A stretch of DNA of 64,000 nt from Haloferax elongans ATCC BAA-1513. GTDB taxonomy: Archaea > Halobacteriota > Halobacteria > Halobacteriales > Haloferacaceae. Location of the stretch: assembly GCF_000336755.1 (NCBI RefSeq), contig NZ_AOLK01000011.1, forward strand, positions 160,443 through 224,442, given 5' to 3'. This document shows, one piece after another, positions 26,215-35,706 of the stretch. The position numbers and the translations under genes were made by a program. Below the pieces are notes generated by a model. The model had not been told where the DNA came from and ran no database searches. It worked only from the letters and a program-made list of their open reading frames with translations. The stretch's first letter is position 1, and the number at the start of each line of letters is the position of its first letter.

Positions 26215-28329
26215 TCAGTCGGCGGACGCGGGCGTCGTCCCCGTGCCCGTCACACCGGCTTTCTCGTCGAGTGCTTCGACGATGAGTTCCGAGATGTCGA
26301 TGACGTCGAGGTCTTCTTCGTAGCCACCGGTCTTACGGCCGTCTTCGTACATCGTCGCACACATCGGACAGGCGACGACGAACCGCTCGACTGCCCCAGT
26401 GGACTCGGTGTCTTCGAGGGCTTCGCGAAGGCGTTCTTCCGACGGCTTCGACTCTTCTTCGTGGTCTAACCAAAGGCCACCGCCACCGCCACCGCAACAG
26501 AACGAGTCGTCGCGGTTGCGGGGCATCTCGGCGAGTTCGACACCGGTCGCACGGATGACCTCGCGTGGTGCCTCGTACTCGCCGTTGTACCGGCCGAGGT
26601 GGCACGGGTCGTGGTAGGTAACCGTCTGTGCGGACAGTTCGGTCCCGGAGAGGCCGAGGCGGCCGTCGTTCACCAGCGTCTCCACGAGTTGCGTGTAGTG
26701 GTAGACGGGGTAGTCGAACGACTCGTCCATCTCGGGGTACTCGTTTTTGAACGTGTTGTACGAGTGCGGGTCCGTACAGACGATTTTCTCGAAGTCGCAG
26801 TCGTCCATCGCGTCGATGTTGTCCTCGACGAGCATCTCGTAGAGGCCCTCTTCGCCGACGCGACGCACGTCGTTGCCGTCGTGCTGTTCGTCCTCGTAGA
26901 GGATGCCGTAGGAGACGCCCGACTCTTCCAAGATACGGGCCAGCGAGCGCGCGACAGCGCGGTTGCGCTCGTCGTAGGACGGGTAGTCGCCGACGTACCA
27001 GAGGAACTCGACGGACTCCTCGCGAGCGTCCGGCACCTCGAAGTCGAGGTCGTCGGTCCAGTCGGGACGCTTGCGCTGTGGGTCGCCGAAGGCGTTGCCG
27101 TTCTGGAAGATGTTCATCATCGCCTCTTGGACGGGTTCTTGCTGCTGGCCCGTCTCGGTGAGGCGACGGTTCATCTCGGTGAAGTGCGTGAGGTGCTCGA
27201 TATCGACCGGACAGGCGTCCATGCAGGCCATACAGGCCATACAGGACTCCATCGACTCGGCATCGATAACCGAGGTACCGCCGTCGGCGACGATATCGAC
27301 CGACTCACCGCCCGCATCGAGCGAGTCGCGGTAGGTTTTCAGGTCAAGAATCACGTCACGCGGGTCGAGGTTGCGGCCGGAGGCCTTCGCCGGACAGGCG
27401 TCGGAACAGCGGCCACACTTCGTACACGCGTCGTAGTCGAGCAGCGCCTTCCACGAGAAGTCGTCTTCGGAGACGTAGCCGATTTCGTCCGGCGGCGTGT
27501 CGGCCGGGACCTTCGGGAGGCGCAGGCCGGCTTTCTCGTCGGCGGTGACGACGTTCGCGAACGAGGTGAGCATGTGCAGCGGCTTAGCGTAGGGAACCGC
27601 CGCGACGAACGCCAGCGCGAGCAGCGCGTGAGACCACCAGCCGAACCAGTAGAGCGTCTGGGCCATCTCGGCGTTCATCCCCGCGGTCTGGAAGACGAGC
27701 GCGAGGAAGTAGCCGACGAAGCTCACCGTCTCGAAGTCGGGGAACTCGGTGCCGACGATGCGAATCGCTTCGATGACGTAGCCCCCGACGCCGAGCAGGA
27801 AGAGCGTCCAGACGAACGCGTCGTCTTCGAAGCTCGTGTGCTTGCCCCAGAGACGCGGGTGGCGGACACCGTAGCGCCGCCAGATTGCCATCCCGACGCC
27901 GACGACGAACAAGAGCCCCATGAGGTCCATGACGAAGGAGTACGAGAGGTAGAAGTCACCGACGAAGAAGGAACTCCCCGTCACGCGCCGCCAGATGTCG
28001 ATGTCGATAGCGATGATTCCAGTCCCGATGAGCAGCGTCAGAAAGCCCCAGAGGATGAACGAGTGCATCACGCCCGCGTAGAAGTCGCGGTCGAACTGCT
28101 TCTCGTTCGTGAACACCTCCTTCGTCGCTTGAGCCGTCCGTCCCGGAAGGTCGGACAGCCTATCGAACGGGTCTGGCCCACCGCGAGCGTACCGCACGAC
28201 ACGTTCGTACACCCCGTACAGGAACACGAGGGAGGCGATAACGGCGAGTCCGTAGAAGAGGGCCTCACCCACCGGGCTAATCGTCCAGAAGGTCTCCCGG
28301 GTGACCTCCGCTTGTGCCGCAAATACCAT
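26215..28329 (-). CDS. Membrane-bound cytochrome b/HdrD-like iron-sulfur protein (ETF:quinone oxidoreductase EtfD type)
   Basis: 704 aa. About six N-terminal helices form a NarI-like cytochrome b region with 'AGVMHSFILWGFLTLL' and 'YWFGWWSHALLALAFV' histidines. Then come two [4Fe-4S] motifs 'CTKCGRCSDACPAKASGRNL' and 'CMACMACMDACPVDIEHLTH', and two CCG domains. The second CCG domain is intact (HDPCHLG...SFCCGGGGGG...ACPMCATM). The first, 'WYVGDYPSYDERN...EDEQHDGNDVRR...CTDPHSYNTFKNEYPE', keeps the fold's landmarks but has lost its cysteines except one. This architecture is that of the EtfD/EMR proteins which oxidise ETF and reduce menaquinone; so it may receive electrons from acyl-CoA dehydrogenases such as 19248. 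Reverse TATA GATTTAACAT at 28351-28360; ATG 28329. Confidence 0.88.
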   Translation of the reverse strand: MVFAAQAEVTRETFWTISPVGEALFYGLAVIASLVFLYGVYERVVRYARGGPDPFDRLSDLPGRTAQATKEVFTNEKQFDRDFYAGVMHSFILWGFLTLLIGTGIIAIDIDIWRRVTGSSFFVGDFYLSYSFVMDLMGLLFVVGVGMAIWRRYGVRHPRLWGKHTSFEDDAFVWTLFLLGVGGYVIEAIRIVGTEFPDFETVSFVGYFLALVFQTAGMNAEMAQTLYWFGWWSHALLALAFVAAVPYAKPLHMLTSFANVVTADEKAGLRLPKVPADTPPDEIGYVSEDDFSWKALLDYDACTKCGRCSDACPAKASGRNLDPRDVILDLKTYRDSLDAGGESVDIVADGGTSVIDAESMESCMACMACMDACPVDIEHLTHFTEMNRRLTETGQQQEPVQEAMMNIFQNGNAFGDPQRKRPDWTDDLDFEVPDAREESVEFLWYVGDYPSYDERNRAVARSLARILEESGVSYGILYEDEQHDGNDVRRVGEEGLYEMLVEDNIDAMDDCDFEKIVCTDPHSYNTFKNEYPEMDESFDYPVYHYTQLVETLVNDGRLGLSGTELSAQTVTYHDPCHLGRYNGEYEAPREVIRATGVELAEMPRNRDDSFCCGGGGGGLWLDHEEESKPSEERLREALEDTESTGAVERFVVACPMCATMYEDGRKTGGYEEDLDVIDISELIVEALDEKAGVTGTGTTPASAD

Positions 28330-28350
28330 AATCAATCACTGAAGAACGAG

Positions 28351-28360
28351 ATGTTAAATC
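28351..28360 (-). promoter_or_regulatory. TATA box of the EtfD-like gene
   Basis: Reverse strand GATTTAACAT 22-31 nt before ATG 28329. Confidence 0.5.
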
Positions 28361-28452
28361 TTGCCACCTTATCGAACTCGCGTCGGCGAGTTTCACAGCG
28401 TTCCACGTGTCCGAGGGTTGAAGTCGATTCAGCGAGTGAACGTTCTCAATAG

Positions 28453-28944
28453 ATGTACGGCCCGTTTTCCCGGCGTCGAGTGTGTCTCGGCGTCGCCGGA
28501 CTGCTCTCTCTTTCGGGGTGCGCCGGGACGCCCCCCGAGCAGGACGACGCGGGCGCGTCGCCGACCGCGACTCGCACTCCCTCGCCACCGGCCGACACGG
28601 AGACGCCCACAACTCGGTCCTCGCCGACGCCCAAGCCCCCATCGCCGTCGAAACCACCGTCGGGCCTCGACAGCACGCTGGCCGGTCTCGTCGATGCCAA
28701 CGACAGAGACGCGTATGCCGACCAGCACGGACTGGACTACCGCGATGGAACCGTGACGGTCGTGGTCGAACTCGAACCCGACCGCACACTCCCCGAGTCA
28801 GTCGATTTTGAGGCCGAACGAAAGCGCGACCGCCTCGTTTCTGGATGGGTCGCAGTCGGCGACCTCACCCCGCTCGCGACACACGAGAACGTCACGCTGG
28901 TTCGGCCGCCGCAATCGCCCGCTGTCGATGGGGGTGCTGAATGA
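28453..28944 (+). CDS. Tat lipoprotein resembling the propeptide of the downstream subtilase
   Basis: 163 aa. N-terminus 'FSRRRVCLGVAGLLSLSGC' has twin arginines and the lipobox L-S-G-C, i.e. a Tat-exported lipoprotein as usual in haloarchaea. A Pro/Thr-rich linker follows (about residues 28-75). The C-terminal 85 residues contain 'GTVTVVVELEPD' and end with 'VGDLTPLATHENVTLVRPP'. The next protein's N-terminal pro-region has 'DRVTVVVEARPG' and 'SAIRGLAASPAIGLVRTPR', the same two blocks at similar spacing. I infer an I9-like inhibitor/chaperone domain held at the membrane. The stop overlaps the protease ATG by 4 nt (ATGA), so the two are translationally coupled. Confidence 0.8.
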   Translation: MYGPFSRRRVCLGVAGLLSLSGCAGTPPEQDDAGASPTATRTPSPPADTETPTTRSSPTPKPPSPSKPPSGLDSTLAGLVDANDRDAYADQHGLDYRDGTVTVVVELEPDRTLPESVDFEAERKRDRLVSGWVAVGDLTPLATHENVTLVRPPQSPAVDGGAE

Positions 28945-31900
28945 ACCGTTTGGCTGCACTCGTCGTCGCCGTCTTACTGCTCGTCGCACCCGTTTCGGCT
29001 GTCTCGATGCCAGTATCCGGTGCCGCTGTCGGACCCGACTCGATACCGACGGTGTCAGATTCGACGCCGGAGCCGACGCCGACACCGACGCCGACCAGTA
29101 CGACACAGGACGCGGATTCGGCCAATAACACGACGCAGGGCACTGATTCGGCCAATAACACGACACAGTCCACTGCCTCGACCAACGACACGCCGCAGAC
29201 GAACACTCCTGCGTCGCCACCAGCCAAGGATACAGGACATCCGAAGGTCGAAGCCGGGCTGCTTGACGACTCACAATCGTCCGCGTTCGTCGCGGATGGG
29301 CTCGAAACTGCCCCCGACCGCGTGACGGTCGTCGTCGAAGCCAGGCCGGGGTCGGCAGACGCCGCCGCGGCCGCAGTCGGCAACGCTGGCGGTGAGATAG
29401 CCATCCAACGTGGGACGCACTTGCAGGTGACGCTCCCGCGGTCGGCCATCCGTGGGTTGGCAGCGTCGCCCGCAATCGGTCTCGTCAGAACGCCGCGTCG
29501 GCCGACGGCGACGGCAATCACGAGCGAAGGACTCGACGAGATAAACGCCGCTGCGCTCCACCAACGGGGATACACCGGTGAGAACGTCACCGTCGCCGTC
29601 ATCGACACCTCGTTCGACGTGACGAATGCCGAAATCGCGGGCAACGTCGTCGAACACCACAATTTCTCCAGCGGCGACGGGACGATGGCGAACTCCTCGG
29701 GATTACACGGCACTGCCGTCTCCGAACTCGTCGTTGACACCGCACCGAACGTCTCGCTCACCACCTACAGCGTCGGAACGTACACCGAACTGCTGGCGGC
29801 GATAGACCGCGTCGAATCCCGCGGCGACGTTGATGTCGTCGTCATGTCGATGAGTTGGTTCGGCGTCGAATCACTCGACGGGACCGGCCCGCTCAGTCAG
29901 GAGGTTGCGTCCCTCCGGGCGAACGGGACGCTCTGGGTCAACTCCGCGGGGAACTACGGACAGGCCCACCACAACGTCACGTGGTCCGACCCCGACGGCG
30001 ACGACTTTTTGAACTTCGACGGGAGCGACGAACTCCTCGCACTCGACCTGAACGGCGACCTCGACCTCCGTATGAATTGGGACGACTGGGACGCACGCAC
30101 TGCCGACTACGACGTGTACGTCTACGAGAACGAGACGGCGTTCCAGAACGGCAATCCAATTGCCGGGTCGACGAACACACAGAGCGGGTCGTACCCTCCG
30201 ACTGAGGTCATCAGGGGCTCTGGGTCGGGAACCATCTACGTCGCGGTTCACCGGGCAGACGCGCCCGGGACCGCGGACTTCGACCTGTTCTTCCTCGGCG
30301 ACGAGTCTCCCGAGTACGTCACGTCCGCACGCAGTTTGACGGTCCCGGCGGCCGCCGACGCGACGGTCGCTGTGGGCGCGGTCGACTACGACTCGCTCGC
30401 GCTCGAACCGTACTCGTCTCGCGGCCCGACCGTCGATGGCCGCCTGAAACCCGACCTCGTCGCACCGGACAGAGTGACCACCTCCGCCGACTCGTACTTC
30501 GCCGGGACCTCCGCTGCCGCCCCGCACGTTGGCGGGGTCGCCGCACTCGTCGTCGACGCCACCGGCGAACCGCTGTCGTCCGACGAACTCGAATCGGCGC
30601 TCCTCGGGTCGGCGACGACGCTCTCCGGGTCGGAACCGAACGACCAGACGGGATACGGGTTGGTCAACGCCACCGGTGCAGTCGAACGACTCTCCGTCAG
30701 GACGATACAGACGTGCCGGGTAATCGACACGCCCGGGCGATACGTCCTCGACCGACCGCTCTCGGCCGCTGGCGGCACCTGCCTCGAAGTCACGTCCGAC
30801 GACGTTGTCGTCGAGGGCGACGACCACAGCGTCTCCGGTGATGGGTCGGGAACGGCACTCTCCGTCTCGGGGACCAACGTCACCGTCTCGAACCTCAGCG
30901 TCTCGTCAGTCGGGACGGCAGTCTCGCTCGCTTCGGGAGCGAACGCGACGCTCGATTCCGTCTCCACCGACGCGAGCGAAAACTGGACGGTCGAAGCGGC
31001 ACCGCAGGCGAACTACACCGCCTCACTGTCGCTCGCTGGGGACAACGTCTCGGTGGACGCCCGGGCTGTCTCGCTCGAACGAAACGCGAGCTATCCTGCA
31101 GTCCCCACCTCGACGACGCGAGTCGGCGCACCCCTGTTCACGCGCGCCGAGTCAAATGCTGCGACGGCGAATCTCACCGTGGCGTATCCCGACGGAACCA
31201 CGAACGAGAGTTCGCTTCGCCTCCACAGACACACTGGCACCGAGTGGACTCCTCTCGCGGGGTCGGTCGATACTGACGCGAACACCGTCACGGCAAATGC
31301 GTCTTCGTTCGGCCCGTTGGCGGTGTTTGAACTCTCCGACCCATTCCTCGCTGCCACGCCGACCGACGTGTCCTTCGGCAGTGTCGACGTCCAGAACTCG
31401 TCGTCGACGACCGTGTCGGTACAGAACCTCGGCGGGAGAGACGCGGCAGTTGAGTCGGTCACAGTCATCGGACCGAATGCCTCGGCGTTCGCGGTGACTG
31501 AGGGCCTCCCGGCGACGCTCGAAGCCAGCACCACTGACTCGCTCACCGTCTCGTACACGCCGCCAGCTATCGGGTCCCACAACGCCACGCTGGCTATCGA
31601 ATACAACGGCTCGTCGTCGCCGACGAACCTCTCGCTGTCGGGGTCGGGAGTCGACCAGCACGCACCCATCGTCACGAACGCGACTGGCAAATCGCTCGGA
31701 ACGAACGCGTCTCTCGTTGGTCGAACTGGGTCGGTGCGTGTCGCCGCCGACGTGACCGATTCGGCGTCTGGCGTCGCATCGGTGACGGCCGACCTCTCGG
31801 CGTTCGGTGCTGGAACTGTGTCGCTCGCACCGAACGGGACGGGGACCTACGTCGCCTCCGCGGACGTAGACGAGACGACCGCCGCGGGTGACGGCGCACA

Positions 31901-33692
31901 CGAGATTCGCATTCAGGCGACCGACGCTGCGGGCAACACCAACGAGTCTGTCGCCGGAACCGTCGTTCTGGACGCGACGAACGCGACGCTCGGCGTAGAT
32001 TCACCTGCGAACCAGACGACAAACCAGACGGCTCTCTCACTGAACGGGACGGCCACCGACGCGACTAGCGGTGTCGACCACGTCGAGTGGCGACTCGACG
32101 GTGGCTCGTGGACCACTCTCGCAGAGACAGCACCGTGGAATACGTCGGTTTCGGGGCTCGCAGACGGCTCTCACACGCTCGAATTCCGCGTCATCGACAA
32201 CGCGAGTAACGTCGCGCCTGCTGTCGAGCGAACTGTCATCGTCGACACGGTCGCCCCCGCTCTCGGCGGTGTCTCGGCGAACCGGACGACAGCGGTCGAA
32301 CCGGGCGGGTCGCTCGCAGTGGACGTCTCGGTCACTGACGCGACCAGCGGCGTCGCCAGCGTCGAGGCCGAGGGCACTTCACTCTCCACCACTCAGACGG
32401 ACGCGAGCGGCATCGTCACGGCCGAATCAGACCTCGGTGCCACGTCCCTCTCGGTCGTCGCACGCGACGCCGCAGGCAACGAAAACCAGACGACACTCGA
32501 CTACGATGTCGGGGCGACTGCAACGCTTTCGGCGGCTGGGTCCGGCTCTTTCGCTGCGGACCTCGACGGTTCTATGCTTCGTCGCGTGCGCGTGAACACA
32601 TCCGACACTGGCGTCTCGGTACGCTACGGGACTGCGCCGACGGCACCTGCTTCAGTTCCCGCCGCACCCGGTGACGTGGTGCTGGGGTATCCACAACTCG
32701 ACACGAACCAGACGGCGGCCGAGGTGTCGAACGCGAGCGTCGTCGTGAACGTCTCCGACGAGACGATTTCGTCGGCCTACGCGTTACCGTCGACAGTCAC
32801 GGTTTCGCGGTTCGACGGCAGTTCGTGGGTCGATGCGAACGCGACGCTGGTCGAGACGACCGGCGGGAACCGGTCCTATCGAGTGCCCGTTTCGAACAGT
32901 TCGGTGCTCGCGGTCCACGCCAGCACAGAATCCGACGCGCCGAACGTGACCGACTACGCGCCGACCGGGACCGTCGATTCGGGCTCGGTGACGCTCTCGG
33001 TCGCCTACGACGACGGCTACGCTGGCATCGACCCCGCCCGCGCCTCGCTTCTGGTCGATGGAACCGACGTGACCGATTCGGCCAGCGTCGACGCCGACGG
33101 TGTCTCGTACACGACCGACCTCGGTGCCGGAAGCCACACCGCCGAGATAACGGTCGTCGACCGCGCGGGGAACCAACAGACGAAGTCGTGGTCGTTCGAG
33201 ACCGAGTCTACTGGTGGGCCGTCGGGGAGTTCGACAGGTGGTTCGGCCGGAAGTAGCTCGACGGGGGGGTCGGCCGGCAGTAGCACGACCGGTGGCACGA
33301 CAGGCGGAACCACAGGCTCGACCGGCGGTGGTGGCCTCGCACCAGCAACGTCACCAACCGCGACGACCACGCCAGCGAATCAGACGACTGCCGTCTCGAC
33401 TGTGACGAATACGACGACCGCCACCTCGACTGCGACGAACACGACGACTGCGACGACAGCGCCAAGCCCCGAAAACGAGCGGCCGAGCGCAAACGAATCG
33501 GCGTCACAGACGCAACTGTCGAACGCGTCGGCGACGCAGTCTCCCGCACCCACTGAGGAGGCTGCGGAGCTGACGACGACCGGCACCGATGCTGGCGACG
33601 ACGCGACAGAGAGCGATGCACCGGGCTTCGGACTCGTGGCAGCACTCGCAGCGCTCGCGGCTGTAGTCGTTCTCGCCCGGCGACGCGGGTAG
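28941..33692 (+). CDS. Very large secreted subtilisin-like (S8) protease with PGF-CTERM anchor
   Basis: 1583 aa. Sec signal 'LAALVVAVLLLVAPVSAVSM', a Thr/Asn-rich stretch, a propeptide-like region (about residues 110-195), then the S8 domain with catalytic Asp222 (VIDTSFD), His256 (LHGTAV), oxyanion Asn338 (NSAGN) and Ser524 (GTSAAAPH); all four are present. After about residue 590 come a right-handed-helix-like 'VVVEGDDHSVSGDG...VTVSNLSVSS' region, a stretch with Ig-like repeats ('PTDVSFGSVDVQNSSSTTVSVQNLG', and several 'DATSGVxxVE' modules), a Ser/Gly/Thr-rich stalk, and 'APGFGLVAALAALAAVVVLARRRG', a PGF-CTERM anchor. So it is an exported, cell-wall-attached protease. Coupled to the lipoprotein upstream. 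Confidence 0.92.
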   Translation: MNRLAALVVAVLLLVAPVSAVSMPVSGAAVGPDSIPTVSDSTPEPTPTPTPTSTTQDADSANNTTQGTDSANNTTQSTASTNDTPQTNTPASPPAKDTGHPKVEAGLLDDSQSSAFVADGLETAPDRVTVVVEARPGSADAAAAAVGNAGGEIAIQRGTHLQVTLPRSAIRGLAASPAIGLVRTPRRPTATAITSEGLDEINAAALHQRGYTGENVTVAVIDTSFDVTNAEIAGNVVEHHNFSSGDGTMANSSGLHGTAVSELVVDTAPNVSLTTYSVGTYTELLAAIDRVESRGDVDVVVMSMSWFGVESLDGTGPLSQEVASLRANGTLWVNSAGNYGQAHHNVTWSDPDGDDFLNFDGSDELLALDLNGDLDLRMNWDDWDARTADYDVYVYENETAFQNGNPIAGSTNTQSGSYPPTEVIRGSGSGTIYVAVHRADAPGTADFDLFFLGDESPEYVTSARSLTVPAAADATVAVGAVDYDSLALEPYSSRGPTVDGRLKPDLVAPDRVTTSADSYFAGTSAAAPHVGGVAALVVDATGEPLSSDELESALLGSATTLSGSEPNDQTGYGLVNATGAVERLSVRTIQTCRVIDTPGRYVLDRPLSAAGGTCLEVTSDDVVVEGDDHSVSGDGSGTALSVSGTNVTVSNLSVSSVGTAVSLASGANATLDSVSTDASENWTVEAAPQANYTASLSLAGDNVSVDARAVSLERNASYPAVPTSTTRVGAPLFTRAESNAATANLTVAYPDGTTNESSLRLHRHTGTEWTPLAGSVDTDANTVTANASSFGPLAVFELSDPFLAATPTDVSFGSVDVQNSSSTTVSVQNLGGRDAAVESVTVIGPNASAFAVTEGLPATLEASTTDSLTVSYTPPAIGSHNATLAIEYNGSSSPTNLSLSGSGVDQHAPIVTNATGKSLGTNASLVGRTGSVRVAADVTDSASGVASVTADLSAFGAGTVSLAPNGTGTYVASADVDETTAAGDGAHEIRIQATDAAGNTNESVAGTVVLDATNATLGVDSPANQTTNQTALSLNGTATDATSGVDHVEWRLDGGSWTTLAETAPWNTSVSGLADGSHTLEFRVIDNASNVAPAVERTVIVDTVAPALGGVSANRTTAVEPGGSLAVDVSVTDATSGVASVEAEGTSLSTTQTDASGIVTAESDLGATSLSVVARDAAGNENQTTLDYDVGATATLSAAGSGSFAADLDGSMLRRVRVNTSDTGVSVRYGTAPTAPASVPAAPGDVVLGYPQLDTNQTAAEVSNASVVVNVSDETISSAYALPSTVTVSRFDGSSWVDANATLVETTGGNRSYRVPVSNSSVLAVHASTESDAPNVTDYAPTGTVDSGSVTLSVAYDDGYAGIDPARASLLVDGTDVTDSASVDADGVSYTTDLGAGSHTAEITVVDRAGNQQTKSWSFETESTGGPSGSSTGGSAGSSSTGGSAGSSTTGGTTGGTTGSTGGGGLAPATSPTATTTPANQTTAVSTVTNTTTATSTATNTTTATTAPSPENERPSANESASQTQLSNASATQSPAPTEEAAELTTTGTDAGDDATESDAPGFGLVAALAALAAVVVLARRRG

Positions 33693-33709
33693 AAAACTGT
33701 CCGAGCGAG

Positions 33710-34414
33710 CTACAGGAAGACGCTGACGCCGAGGCCGAGTGCTAACACGAGTGCGGGCGCGTCCAGCCGCGTCAGGCGAATCTCCGGGAGCGTGGGATTC
33801 CACGCGAAACAACGAGCCCGGAGCGCGAGTGCGAGCGCGTCTGCTCGGGCGAACGACCGCCGGAGACCACCGGCAGCGACGGTGGCGAGGCGCTCGTCGA
33901 TTCGTCGCTGGTCGCCGAGTCGGGCCTTGTTCGCCTCGCGGACGCGAAGGAGGTCGCGGCGAACGACCGGCAGGAACCGGAAGACGAGCGCGACGCCGAT
34001 ACCGAAGGCGACGCCGACCCGTCCGGGGACGAGGTGCTGTATCGCCGCGCGCGACTCGCGGACGGCGGTCGTTCTCACGTACGCCGCGGCGACGAAGAAC
34101 ACCAAGAGCACGCGAATACTGGCGAGTGTCGGCGTGACGGCCGCGCCGGGGTCGAACCACGGCGCGCCGAACTGGGCTGCCTCGATGACGGGGCCGAGAA
34201 GGAGGAAGGGAATCGCATAGCGAATCGCGTGGAGAGCCGAGAGTGGGGACGTATCGGCGGCGGAGAGACACGCGGCGGCGACGACGCCGAGGACGGTGAG
34301 TCCGGTCGGTGTCGTGTGTGCGAGACCGGCCGCCGCGAAGGAAATCTGCACGGCGAGCTTCGTTCGCGGGTCGAGTCTGTGGGCGAGCGAGTCGCCCGGT
34401 TCGTAGGTCAACAC
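33710..34414 (-). CDS. bioN: ECF transporter T component (BioN-like)
   Basis: 234 aa, about five hydrophobic helices. 'MLTYEPGDSLAHRLDPRTKLAVQISFAAAGLAH' is the usual EcfT/CbiQ opening (PxTKL), and the cytoplasmic coupling helices include 'ADALALALRARCFAW', the A-R-x motif that docks to the ATPase. It starts at GTG 34414, overlapping the stop of the ATPase gene by 7 nt, so it is translated as the third gene of the bioY-ATPase-T operon. A TTG at 34411 is an alternative start. Confidence 0.88.
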   Translation of the reverse strand: MLTYEPGDSLAHRLDPRTKLAVQISFAAAGLAHTTPTGLTVLGVVAAACLSAADTSPLSALHAIRYAIPFLLLGPVIEAAQFGAPWFDPGAAVTPTLASIRVLLVFFVAAAYVRTTAVRESRAAIQHLVPGRVGVAFGIGVALVFRFLPVVRRDLLRVREANKARLGDQRRIDERLATVAAGGLRRSFARADALALALRARCFAWNPTLPEIRLTRLDAPALVLALGLGVSVFL

Positions 34415-35109
34415 GGCGGGCGAACGTCGAGGTCTGGGAGGTCGTCTGCAACCGCCTCGGGAGCGCCGTCGAGCGCGACCTGCCCGTCCGAGAGGACGAC
34501 CACTCGGTCGGCCAGTTCGCTCACGTCGCGCAGGTCGTGGGTGACGACGATGAGGCTGGTTCCCGACGCGCGCAGGTCGCGGAGACGCGAGAGAACCGAC
34601 TGGCGGGCTGGTTCGTCGAGGCCGGTGAACGGTTCGTCGAGGACGAGGTGGTCTGGCTGCATCGCCAGCGCACCCGCGATTGCGAGGCGCTCGATTTCGC
34701 CACCCGAAAGCGCGTCCACGCGTTCTTTCTCGCGTCCGTCGAGGTTGACGGCGGCGAGTGCGTCGTGGACGCGGCGGTCGATTTCGTCGCGGTCGAGACC
34801 GAGGTTCTCCGGCCCGAAGGCGACGTCAGCGCCGATTGTCGCGGCGACCAGTTGGTCTTCGGGACGCTGAAACACCATCGAGACGGCGGTACGCGCGGCG
34901 ACGAGGTTTTCGGACACGTCGGAATCGTTGACGTGAACCGTGCCCTCGTCAGGTTCGAGCAGGCCGTTGAAGTGGCGAACGAGCGTCGTCTTGCCGGACC
35001 CGTTCGCCCCCGCGAGAATGACGCATTCGCCGTTGTCGATAGTGAGGTCGAGCCCATCGACTGCGGCGGTGTCGCCGTAGCGGTGGACGAGGTCCGCGAC
35101 CCGTATCAT
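34408..35109 (-). CDS. bioM: ECF transporter ATP-binding protein (BioM-like)
   Basis: 233 aa ABC ATPase. Walker A 'GANGSGKTTL', Q-loop 'VFQRPEDQLVAATIGADVAFGPENLGL' (the PEDQ and 'DV.FGPEN' block is typical of EcfA/CbiO), signature 'LSGGEIERLAIAGAL', Walker B 'HLVLDEPFTGLD' and H-loop 'VVTHDL'. Powers biotin uptake with BioY and the T subunit. Its ATG 35109 lies three nt after the bioY stop; single-ATPase (BioMNY) organisation rather than two ATPases. Confidence 0.92.
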   Translation of the reverse strand: MIRVADLVHRYGDTAAVDGLDLTIDNGECVILAGANGSGKTTLVRHFNGLLEPDEGTVHVNDSDVSENLVAARTAVSMVFQRPEDQLVAATIGADVAFGPENLGLDRDEIDRRVHDALAAVNLDGREKERVDALSGGEIERLAIAGALAMQPDHLVLDEPFTGLDEPARQSVLSRLRDLRASGTSLIVVTHDLRDVSELADRVVVLSDGQVALDGAPEAVADDLPDLDVRPPC

Positions 35110-35112
35110 CGG

Positions 35113-35691
35113 TTAGTTCGCCGCGATTGCGTCCGACCGGACGATACCGATTGCGGCGGCAATCTTGAACGCCTCGGCGGGGATGAACGCCGCGGCGACG
35201 GTCCAGAAGGACGTGACGAGGCCGACGCCTTGGACGACGGTGTAGCCGACCGTTCCGAACGCGTAGACGACTGCCGTTGCAGCGACCATCGCGCCGACGA
35301 GGCGGACGGTACCGACGCGGTAGTCACGGAGTGCGAACCCGCCGTGGACGATGACGCCGGTGATGAACGCGGCGACGGGGAACGACCAGAGGAACCCGCC
35401 AGTCGGCCCGACGAGCGCACCAAACCCAGCGGACCCGCCTGCGAAGACCGGCGCACCGATTGCACCGGCGGCGAGGTACAGGATAATCGAGGTGCCGCCC
35501 CACACGGGACCGAGGAAGATGCCCGCGAGGAAGACGACGAGCATCTGCATCGTCACCGGAATCGGTGAGATTGGGTTGGGGAACGAGACGTACGCACCGG
35601 CACCCATGAGCGCCGCGAACAGGGCTGCACGGGCGACGTTGGCGACGATTTCGTCGCCGACGAGTTCGACCGACTCGTGTTCAGTTGCCAT
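35113..35691 (-). CDS. bioY: Biotin ECF transporter S component BioY
   Basis: 192 aa, six hydrophobic helices. 'ALMGAGAYVSFPNPISPIPVTMQMLVVFLAGIFLGPVWGG' and 'YLAAGAIGAPVFAGGSAGFGALVGPTGGFLWSFPVAAFITG' are hallmark BioY sequences (P(V/I)T.Q......AG..LGP..G and GA.G.PVF..G..G.....GPTGG). It binds biotin in the membrane; no biotin synthesis genes are in the window, in line with uptake. First gene of the operon with bioM and bioN. A GTAAAC-N16-GTTTAC inverted repeat overlaps its promoter. Confidence 0.95.
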   Translation of the reverse strand: MATEHESVELVGDEIVANVARAALFAALMGAGAYVSFPNPISPIPVTMQMLVVFLAGIFLGPVWGGTSIILYLAAGAIGAPVFAGGSAGFGALVGPTGGFLWSFPVAAFITGVIVHGGFALRDYRVGTVRLVGAMVAATAVVYAFGTVGYTVVQGVGLVTSFWTVAAAFIPAEAFKIAAAIGIVRSDAIAAN

Positions 35692-35706
35692 GTCTCTGGC
35701 TGTCTC

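Noticed and set aside
33710..35691. Cobalt or nickel transporter instead of biotin ECF
   Set aside because: The S component carries BioY signatures (PIPVTMQ, GPTGG) and not CbiM/NikM features.
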